DNA from: Tetrahymena elliotti 4EA
Lineage: Eukaryota; Ciliophora; Oligohymenophorea; Hymenostomatida; Tetrahymenidae
Direction: 5' to 3'
DNA: 54,875 nt
Assembly (NCBI GenBank): GCA_000231825.2
Contig: JH720348.1
Coordinates: 73,911 to 128,785, forward strand
The notes under the pieces are model-generated. The model was given only the letters and a program-made list of their open reading frames with translations, was not told the DNA's origin and made no database searches. Both the position numbers and the translations under genes were made by a program. Each line of letters starts with the position of its first letter. Position 1 is the first letter of the stretch. Of the stretch, positions 45,601 to 54,875 are shown one piece after another.

Positions 45601-48600
45601 AAGAATATCTTTCATGCATAGACTCAGCTTAAATGATTGTTTGTAGCAAGTCAATTGAACAGTTTGCAATAATTAAAAAACAAAATAATTTTTACTTTGT
45701 TTAGAGTGTCTTGGTAAGTGGTTTTTTGACTTAATTTAGCATACTATTAGACGAAACATACAAGAATATCATACTCTACTCAGATTACATCTAAGTTTTT
45801 AGTTTTGAAGGAGTTTTCAAATAAGATTTAATTTTCTATACTCAGTTTATTTCAGCCTAAATCACCTCATCATTTATTTTATTCCACTCTTAATCAAGTA
45901 AATTTATTTATTATTTAACCTAATATTTTATTAATATTTCATAAATATTACACAATTCATATTTTTAAATAAAAAGGTGATTCTTGATTTTAATTAAATT
46001 TTTTTATTAAAAAACTTAAAGCCTAAAATATCTATCTATTTAATAAAAAATATTGTTTAATAATAAATCTAAAAAATATTAAAAAAAGATATATTCTTAA
46101 TTGTAAGACAGCAATTAGTGTTATATCAGTATATAATTGAAGCTCCATCTGGGTTGGTAATTGAAAATTATTTATGTTTGGACATTTTAAACTATTTAGT
46201 GCTTTATACAAATCTAAGTACCTTTGCATAGATTTATGTCTATGAATTAACTTATTTGTAAAATATAGCAAAAATTAGTGGGAGTTTTACATAAAATTAA
46301 ATAGGTAAAGTTGTGGATATGTTTTTTGATTATTCTTCATCTTGCTTAATTTACTTAGACACATTTGGAAATATTTACATATACTACTTATTTGATGATT
46401 TTCCTATTAAAAATAACTTTAAAATTACAGAAATAGTTGATAGAAATGAATAAGTAGTTGGATTATCTTTCAACAACATAACCAATAATTTATTAGTATA
46501 CAGCTCTAATAATATTTACTAAATAGATATTAGCTAAGTAGGGTATATTTATGAAGAACAATTGAGAGAGCCTAGTAAATTTTTTACTTAGATTTCTGCA
46601 ATAGATGAAAGTGATAACTTAGAGTTTCTACTTTTTAGCAAGGATAATGTATTATCAAGATATTCAAAATAAAAATTGAACTTTGAGAGATTAATCTAAG
46701 GTTCTCCAATTTTAGATTTGATCTACATTTATAATTCAGACACACTAGTTATTGCTTTAACTGATTCTCTTTTATTTTATTAAAATTATTAAAACTCTAA
46801 AATAAAAAATTAAATTCAACATCAATAAAAAATTTTAACAGAGATTAAATTTCATAAATTTCTTTAAGAAAATGTAATCTTAACTTATGATAAAAAGATA
46901 ATTCATTACAATCTATTGACTGGAGAAATAATTAAAATGATATAATTTTAAAATTCTGTTATAGTTACACAACATGTAAGTAGTTTAAATACAAATAAAA
47001 TCTTTGTTGGACTAAGTAATGGTCAAGTTTTATTTTATGATTTAGTTCATTCAGACTATTATTATTTCAGCACTCAAAGTGAAAGTCCTCTGAATACTTC
47101 AATTATTTCTATTTTTTTAGATGAAACACAAGAAATGGGCTTAATAGGATATTTTGTGTAGAGTAATGGAATACTGTTTATAGTAGATATACCAAATAAA
47201 GAAATTATTTAAGAAGTAAATCTCAATCTTTTAGTATATGAAGATCCATTAACTATCTTATAAGATTTTGTGCTTGATTCTTAATATTCTAGGTTTATAT
47301 TTATATTTAGTGGATAAAAGAAAGTTTATGTCTGGAATTACCTAAAAAATTAATAAGAATAATCACTGGCCCTAGCAAAAAGTTAAGGAAACAACATAAA
47401 AATAGTAAGAAATTACTTAATAGCTTATTGCTCATTTTAGTTAAATATTTTTTCTGTTTAAGAAAATATTTCTTTGCTGAATGTTATAAAAAGAAACCTT
47501 ATGAATGACTCCATAACAAATTACTAATTAATAAATGATAGCGTTATAATAATATTTTTAGTTTTAAAATATGAAGTAATTTTACTGAAAAATAAATCAA
47601 ATCAATTAATTTATCAATTCTATTTTTCCTATTCTAGATACTTGGGTTCTATCTATTATTAATAAGATAATACATTAAAGTTATATGGAGTACACAAAGT
47701 AGGAATATTTGAAAACATTTTTAGTCTTTCTATGTATGACAACAATTCTATATATCACTGTTCAAGTATTGTTAAAGATAATGACATATCAATATTGAAC
47801 TAAAAAATTTAAGATATTTCTCCAAAATCAGAATAAGTCTATACAAAACTTGGTTTATCTATCTCTAGTCAAACTTAATGGTTGAATGTGATTTATTTAG
47901 AGATAAAAAGTGAATAATTTGAACATTTCAATCGCTTTGTTAACGAAATGCATATTAACAACTCCTATTTCTTATTTTATCCTTAGGAAGAGAATAGCAA
48001 TATGCTAATAACAAATAAAACATTGAATTAGTTTTCAAAACCAGAATTATTGATGTTTAATTATAACTTTATCTTTAATAACGAAACTGAAACAACAATC
48101 GTTGAATTAAATGAAACAACCCAATATGTAACTTGGCAAAACATAACCATTACTGACCAATGTGCTGACAAAATTTAGTTCAAAATATCAAATATTCAAA
48201 GATTAGTTTTTTAATCAATGAAAATATCTTCACTAAACTTTTGTAGTAATACTACATATTACAGCCGAAGATTGGAACTTTTTAATATCAACAATGTTTC
48301 TCAAATATACATTTATGATTTAGAAATATCAAACAACATCATACTTGATTCTCAAATAAATTTCTCATTCTTTAATATAATGAAAGCAGATAATGTTTTA
48401 ATAGATGGAGCTGTTATTTCAAATAACCAAGATGTTGTTTCGTTCTTTGAATTTACAGAAATTGAAAATCTCTCACTAACAAATATAAGCTTAACTAATA
48501 ATTCAATTCCTTATGAAAAAGTAGATGTCATTTTTGGATTAACTTCTAATATAAAAATAGAAGAATCATAAGTTTCAAAATCAGAAACTTTTATAAGTTC

Positions 48601-51600
48601 TTCTATTCTAAATTTTTTTGGATGCTAAAAAATAAAAATAGAAAATTCTAACTTTTTAAACAATAACAACTATTAATTCATATTTTCAGTTAACTCAATT
48701 ATCCGCAGTCACTCATTAACAGTTTTGTACGATGATGTTATTGAGTTAGTGAATTTGAAAATCATTTCTAATCTCAATCCTATTGGCTAGCTTTTTAATT
48801 TAGCTAATCAATATGTTTCTTTAGAAAATGTAGTTTACTTACAAAATGAAGGATTATTTACAATAAGCCAGTCATTAATTGTAAACATAACTGAATGTAC
48901 TTTTTTACATAACTCTGCTCAAAATGGTGGAGCAATTTAGTTTATGAAAATACTTTTATAAATTAATTTTAACAATTCATTATTTTCAAATAACACAGCT
49001 TATAGTAGTGGAGGAGCTCTATATTTTGAGGATATTGGAATTACTTAAATTGATTTTGATCTTAAAACACAAATAACAAAAAACTAAGCATTAATTGGAG
49101 GAGGATTAAGAATAGTTAGAAATGAATTTGACTATTTCAAACTCCCCTATGGTTTCCCATTTGAAAATAATATAAAATACAATACTGCAAGCATTTATGG
49201 AAATGATGCAGCCACCTATCTCTAAAAATTATTTGTTGAAAATTCAAATGCCTAAAAATCTTAAAATAATTACACTTTTAAATTATATAACAATACAGAG
49301 ATTTTACCTTTAAGTTTTGAATACATTTTATCATCTTTCGTTGAGATAAATGATTTCTAAAGTGGTGGTCAATTACAATTAAATATAAAAATTTTAGACA
49401 ATTAAGATCGTTGTGTTTCTTTCTCACTTGAAAGTTTAATGAATAACCTATACCCGTATGATATTCAATAAGAACTTAGAAACATTTAAATTACTATCAA
49501 CATCTTTAACGGAACTTAAACTTAACTGATAGGTGAGAGAATATTGAATTACATTTAATATAATAGTAAAACTTAATCTTTTGAACTAACTGGGTTATAG
49601 GTACAAAGTGTTTTGTAAACCTTTTAGTATTTACAATTAGGCTCTAGTATTTATTAAAAATCATAAATCCATTTACCTATTCTAATATAAATATTCTTTA
49701 GATCATGCTATGTAGGTGAAATAATTTAAGAATAAATGAATTAGATTATGGTTTGCAAATTCTGTTCACAGGGGACATATTCACTTAAGAATCCATAGTA
49801 ATTATATTAAGACTCTTAGAATAAACAAACAGAGTTAATTAATTAATGTAAAAACTGTCCAATATCAGCTAAGGAATGTTCAGGTTCTATAATAAATATA
49901 AAAAATGGATATTGGAGACAAAGTAATTTTACAGATGAAATAGTTGAATGCAATTAATAAATACAATCTTGCCAAGCAGAGAATCCTTCATCAATCAATT
50001 ACTGTAAAGTTGGCTATATTGGTCCAATATGCTAAGCATGTGATATTATAGGTGAAGTATGGAATGGATCTCGTTATACTGAATCCAGCTAAAATGGAGC
50101 ATGTATGGAGTGCTATCCACTACTATTATAGCAAATATACTTTCTACTTAAAATGATATCGATTATGACTTATTTTACATTTGCAACTTTTAAGTTTATT
50201 TCCTAATTTGAATTTACTTAAACAAGTTACTATTTAAGAAAATTAAAACTGTTGCCTATTTCGAAAAGTTCAATTTAAGATTATTCTGGATTTTATTTAA
50301 AAATAATAACTAATTATTATCAGCTTTCTTCTCTTTTGCTATCATAACCTAAAATATTGAATGTAGATATCAACATTTTTAGTAGTTTTTTAGGATAAAC
50401 AGATAGATATCTCAGCTTAGGATTTGATTGTATGGTTAATTAGGAAAAGATAAAGTCATATGGAAAAGTTGTTTTTTTTGCTCTCTCTTAGCTTTTAATT
50501 ATTATTTTATAATTTTTCTTGCCATTGATTACATTAAAAATAATAAATATTTGCTTTGAAAAAGTAGTGAAGTTTTACCATTTTATAACTTTTTTTCATA
50601 TATTTTTAGCATTCTTTTAGGTAAGTTAAATATCTTATTTCTCCAAAGGTTTAACATGTAAATAAGTAGGAAGTTTATCATTAAATCCTTACGATCTAAC
50701 TAGATAGTGTGATGACAAAGAAATTGTTCAATTTATTTACCCATTTTCACTATTTATGTTGATTTTTTGGTCAATATTACCTTTTTTCTTTTTAATTAAA
50801 ATTTACTAAAATAAATCAAGATTAAATGAATGCAGAATTAAATACTTTTATGGATATTATTATGGAGAGTTGAAGGATAAAAACTATTATTGGGAGTTCA
50901 TAAGAATGTATTTAAAGATAGTTTTAATTTATATTCAGACATTAATTAGTTCATAAAATCAATTTAAAAGCAATTCAATATTTATTATTTTAGCTGTTTA
51001 TTTAATGGCACTCAAAAAAATAAATCCATTCATCTCATAAAGCATTTATTCAAGTGAAAACTAAGCTTATTCGTTACTGATAATAAAAATATATTTGAAT
51101 CAAATTGACAGTGATTCTTTTTCTTTATAGAAATCTATTGAAATTGTTCTCATTTTAATTGATTATATATTCATTATAATGTGTGGATACACTATTGTAT
51201 TATTTAAGGCCAGATAAAACAACAACTTCACCAATAAATTAATAAGAAAATTACTTAAAATTATATTACCTCAAAAGTAATATAAAAAATAAATTAGCAG
51301 CTCAAAAACATCATTTAAAACATTTAAAAGATGGAAATTTATTAAAAAAAGTATTACAAAAATTATCTAACAAAAAATTTCTTAAAATATTAATATTATT
51401 CAGACCAGATAAACCTTCTAAATGAGTAGCTTTTAGTCAGAGCTGCAATAAACAAGTAAACATTTTAGAATTAACTCATTTTAAAATTTATTTTTTTAAT
51501 AATAGTGATTGGCTCAATAAAAACAGCAAAGTTAAGTTAAACTAATCTTCTTAAGAGTTAAGAAAACCAAAGCTTTTCTCGTTCCAAAAGTATTTTCAAA

Positions 51601-52035
51601 TAAAAATAAATTTCTGACCAAAATAATTTAAGTATTTAAAATTACATGAGTGATTTTGTGTTAGAATCAAGTAGCAATTTTGAAAAAAATCTTAAAGAAG
51701 AAAAACAGTAATGAATTTTTTAGCATTTAGCAACTGAATCTCCTATTTTGATATATTATCATAGAAATATGACTACTAAAGAGTTTATCAAATTTATTTT
51801 ATGTTGTGTTAATGATAATTTTTATGTTTAAAACCAAAATTTTATTTGGCTCTTAATGAAAGAATTTACTAATGTGAGAGGGAATAACCAATCTTGACTG
51901 TTAACAAAACTTGTTTATCTTTATTTCATCTTTTAGGGAAGCGTTATTTTTAAAGCAGGAGATTAAGAACTCTAACGTTTTTAAATATTTCAAGTTTCAA
52001 GTTTAAAAAAATTTAGTCTAAAATAGTTAATTTGA
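42660..52035 (+). CDS. Giant secretory-pathway membrane protein (~3,003 residues), Cys-rich and beta-helix ectodomain
   Basis: Five exons: 42660-45897, 46089-51455, 51506-51670, 51731-51873 and 51937-52035. They total 9,012 nt = 3,004 codons, all GT...AG in phase. The N-terminus has a signal peptide (MGRLYLYLWIISLIQIASE) then a furin/EGF-like Cys cluster (CDIGCKVC, CQECFDKY). Residues ~60-1,700 are long beta-strand-rich sequence, perhaps propeller-like. Residues ~1,700-2,090 read as repeated short strands with N ladders (SLTNISLTNNS, SGGALYF, QNGGAI), typical of a right-handed beta-helix. Residues ~2,280-2,425 form a Cys-rich module (CKFCSQGTYS, CKNCPISAKEC, NGYWRQS, GYIGPICQACD). About seven hydrophobic spans follow (~2,430-2,790), then a basic cytosolic tail. 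The plan fits a large ciliate family of surface or secretory membrane proteins of unknown role. Apparent stops TGA at 51506, 51712 and 51895 fall inside introns in this model. Confidence 0.8.
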
Positions 52036-52640
52036 TTTCTTTACTTAATATTAGTAAATAAATATTATAGGAAATAAATTTAATACATAATAATATTAAG
52101 AGATCAATTTTATTTGGGCTTTAAAATTTTATTTTTTATAGAAAATATTTTAAACAGCTTAAATAAATTAAAAGTTAAAAATTAAAGTGTATAAGTGGTT
52201 TTATCTTTTAACTTAATTAATTTTGATTAAAACCTGAGAGACGACAAATAAAAAGATCAGTGAGCTCTCACACTAAATTTAACATAATGAATTAGAAATA
52301 AAATGTTTGGTATAAATTGGTATAATAAATCTTAGTATTAATATTAATCAAACATATTTAGATTTTTACTTTGATGTAAATTTTATTAATTAATTAAAAA
52401 AATCAAATATACTATTTTAGTTAGTGAGTTAGTAAGTTGACTTTTTAAAAAATGATATTTAAATTCAATTTATTATTTATCTTATACATATGTTATGAAA
52501 AAAATTATACGACAAATTTCATTGTGGGGAATGTATATAATAATTTTAATTAAATATTTCATTATATATAATTCTTCAATTTTAATTCAACTAATCTTTT
52601 TGCTTTAAGAATTTTTGTCACAATTCTTTTTACACCCATT
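52036..52640. other. Short region downstream of the giant gene
   Basis: About 600 bp AT-rich sequence between the giant gene's stop and the tandem array. Nothing recognised beyond presumed 3' UTR. Confidence 0.4.
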
Positions 52641-54875
52641 TAACTAATGCCATTCCTACTTTTAAACAATAAATATTGAAAAAAGAAATATTTAAAATAA
52701 TGAGAAAAACATAAAAATTCGGATTAAATCTGAAAACAACAAGTAAGAATTAAGCAATAAGAAATCGGTGCCGAAGAAATGTCAATTAAACAAACCAAAT
52801 TGCTCATAATTAAGTTTATTCCATCATTAATTCAAAAATGCATAACTAACATTGAAACACTATTTTTACCTTAGGTCAAGAGTCAAGGTTTTGAGATTAG
52901 AGCACTTTGCTAATCCAGACCCTAATTCTTATCCTCCCATTTCACTAATTTGATTGTAACTTTTAAAGAATTATAAAAATATTTATTGAATAAAGAATGA
53001 GAAAAACATAAAAATTTAAATAGAATCTGAAAAACAATAAATAAAAAATTAACGATTGAGCAAAATATCAATCAAGCAAACCAACAAAAATGTGCCAGTC
53101 GCTCATAAATTCAAGTTTCTATTTATTCCATCATTCATTAAAATATTTATAATTAACTTTGAAACACTTTTTTTACCGTAGATCAATAGTCAAAGCTTAG
53201 ATATTAGAGCATTATGATAAGGTAGATCCTAACCCTTATGCACACATTTCATCAAAGAAATTCTAACTTTTAAAGAATTATAAGAATAAAAATAAATATT
53301 GAATAAAAATGATAAAAGTAGACTAATTTGAATTAAATCTGAAAAAATCAAATAATAATTAATGAATGAGCAATCGAGCTGAACAAATATCAATTAAACC
53401 AACCACAATTAGTCAGCCTCCCATAAATTAAAATCTTTATTTTTTCATTTAAAAATTCTTAATTAACATTGAAACGCTAATTTTACTTTAGGTCAAGAGT
53501 TAAAGTTTAGAGATGAAGGCACTATGCTAAGCCAGATCCTAAGCCTTATGCACCCATTTCATCAATTCGATTCTAACTTTTAAAATGTTATAAAAACTAA
53601 TATTGAATAAAGAATCAGAAAGACATAAAAATTTGAATTAAATCTGAAAAACAACAAATAAGAATTCATAAATGAACAACCAAGCCTCATAAATATCAAG
53701 TAAACAAACAAAAACTAGTCAGTCACTCATAAACTAAAGTCTTTATTTATTCAGAAATGCATAATTTATGTTGAAACAATATTTTTACTTGAGGTTAAGA
53801 ATCAAAGTTTAGAGATGAAGGCACTATGCTAAGCCAGATCCTAATCCTTTTGCACCTTGATCACCAATTTGATTGTAACTTTTAAAAAATTATAAAATAA
53901 ATATTGAATAAAGAATGAGAAAAACATAAAAATATGAATTAATTGAAAAACAACAAATAAGAATTATTCAATGAGCAGCCGAGACTAACAAACATCAAGT
54001 AAAAAAACCAAAATTAGTCAGTTATTTTAAAAGTTGACTAGAAAGATAATAATAATTAGTTTATGATTGATTATTTTAGTTCTTTTTTTCTTCTTTAAAC
54101 TTTCCAGATCAAAAATTATTGTTCACTTAAAAATCTGGTAGACTCATAAATTAAAATCTTTTTTATTCTTTGATTTATTCAGAATTGCATAATTAATATA
54201 GAAATGTTATTTTTACACAAGGGATAGAGTCAAAGATTAGAGATTAGAACAGTATGCTAAGCCAGACACTAATACTTATGCACCCATATCGCCCATTTTA
54301 TTTGAACTTTTAAAGAATTAGAAATAAATCTATAGAAATAAGAAATATTTAAAAAAATAAATATAAATTTTAAAACAAAAAATAAGAATTAATGAGTGAC
54401 AACCGAGCTTAACAATAATCAATTAAACAAACAAACCAAAATTAGTGATTGACTCTTAAATTAAAGCCTTAATTTATTCCATCATTCATTCGGAAATGCA
54501 TAATTAATATTGAAACATTATTTTTACACAAGAGTTAGAGTCAAAGTTTAGAGATTAGAGCACTATGATAAGCCATATCCTAATCCTTAAGAGCCAATTT
54601 AACCAATTTAATTGTAACTTTGAAACATTTACAAAAATAATTACTGAAATAGAATGAAAAAGGTCTAAAAATTTGAATTAAATCTCAAAAACAGTAAAAA
54701 ATAAGAATTAATGAATGAGCAACTGAGCCTAATAAATATCAAGTAAACAAACCAAAATTAGTCAGTGCTCATAATTTAAATTATTTATTTATTGAATCAT
54801 TCATTCAAAAATACTACTAATAATGAAACACTATTTTTACATGAGGGATAGAGTCAAAGTTTAGAGATTAGAGCA
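52640..54875 (+). repeat. Tandem array, seven ~308-bp units with an exon-like core (runs off the window)
   Basis: The core 'agagattagagcactatg' or a close variant recurs near 52,893, 53,199, 53,509, 53,811, 54,240, 54,551 and 54,862. The spacing is 302-311 bp except one 429-bp step that holds an insertion around 54,020-54,130. Each core is preceded by 'tatttttac...' plus AG or a near match (acceptor-like). On the + strand it reads RVKVQRLEHYAKPDP then NPYAPIS with variations. Copies 3 and 4 have TGA inside the core frame and copy 1 has one shortly after it, so not all can be functional exons. Spacer blocks ('tctgaaaaacaacaaataag', 'tccatcattcattc') are also shared. Confidence 0.85.

Noticed and set aside
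51506..51714. TGA at 51506-51508, 51712-51714 or 51895-51897 as the end of the giant gene
   Set aside because: Coding-like sequence continues after each. In-phase GT...AG introns remove them and the total length stays a multiple of three.
53390..53404. Resemblance to the Tetrahymena chromosome breakage sequence (AAACCAACC...)
   Set aside because: Only the first nine bases match, within a repeated spacer of the tandem array. No telomeric GGGGTT repeats occur in the window.
1..54875. tRNA, rRNA, snRNA and CRISPR searches by eye
   Set aside because: No B-box-like GGTTCGAATCC with matching acceptor stem, no rRNA core motifs and no direct-repeat/spacer array with uniform spacers were seen.

Overview
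This window is very AT-rich eukaryotic DNA from an oligohymenophorean ciliate, most likely Tetrahymena or a close relative. TAA and TAG sit inside every convincing reading frame where glutamine fits, and TGA is the only stop. Introns are AT-rich, GT...AG, mostly 49-200 bp. Standard-code ORF calls therefore fragment or miss most genes. The gene models here were built by reading TAA/TAG as Gln and matching splice sites. For several genes the exon lengths sum exactly to a multiple of three.

Layout. (1) 1-1.0 kb: eight ~105-bp tandem repeats, then the last exon of a + strand gene. (2) 1.1-3.5 kb, - strand: a divergent protein kinase with a 19-nt microexon and two apparent one-base slips. (3) 4.25-7.3 kb, - strand: an 894-codon unrecognised gene carrying a perfect 90-bp palindromic element with a 6-bp target-site duplication, inserted in frame. 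(4) 8.3-12.9 kb, - strand: a large coiled-coil, Q/N-rich protein with Sfi1-like W motifs. (5) 13.85-17.1 kb, - strand: a multi-EF-hand protein with an 842-bp intron full of diverged repeats. (6) 17.1-22.4 kb: a gene-poor stretch holding diverged repeats, a T-rich tract, one 155-codon orphan CDS and an orphan fragment of a topoisomerase III (TOP3-beta-like) active-site region. (7) 22.4-25.7 kb, - strand: a gene with ~51-residue tandem protein repeats, interrupted by a 734-base N gap. (8) 26.2-28.2 kb, - strand: a peroxisomal-type 3-ketoacyl-CoA thiolase. (9) 29.8-30.7 kb, - strand: a 272-residue unknown. (10) 34.4-36.7 kb, + strand: an AGC-family kinase with an N-terminal TH1-like domain. (11) 37.8-40.8 kb, - strand: a tandem pair of four-pass membrane protein paralogues with a shared intron position. 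(12) 42.7-52.0 kb, + strand: one giant secretory/membrane protein of about 3,003 residues. (13) 52.6 kb to the end: seven ~308-bp tandem units, each with an exon-like core peptide that is broken in some copies.

There is no operon logic. The genes look like an ordinary mix for a ciliate: signalling (two kinases, an EF-hand protein), probable centrin/cytoskeleton association, fatty-acid beta-oxidation and lineage-specific membrane proteins. The strongest candidates for something undescribed are the in-frame palindromic insertion near 4.8 kb and the exon-like tandem array at the right edge. Product names come from motif recognition by eye, with no database search.
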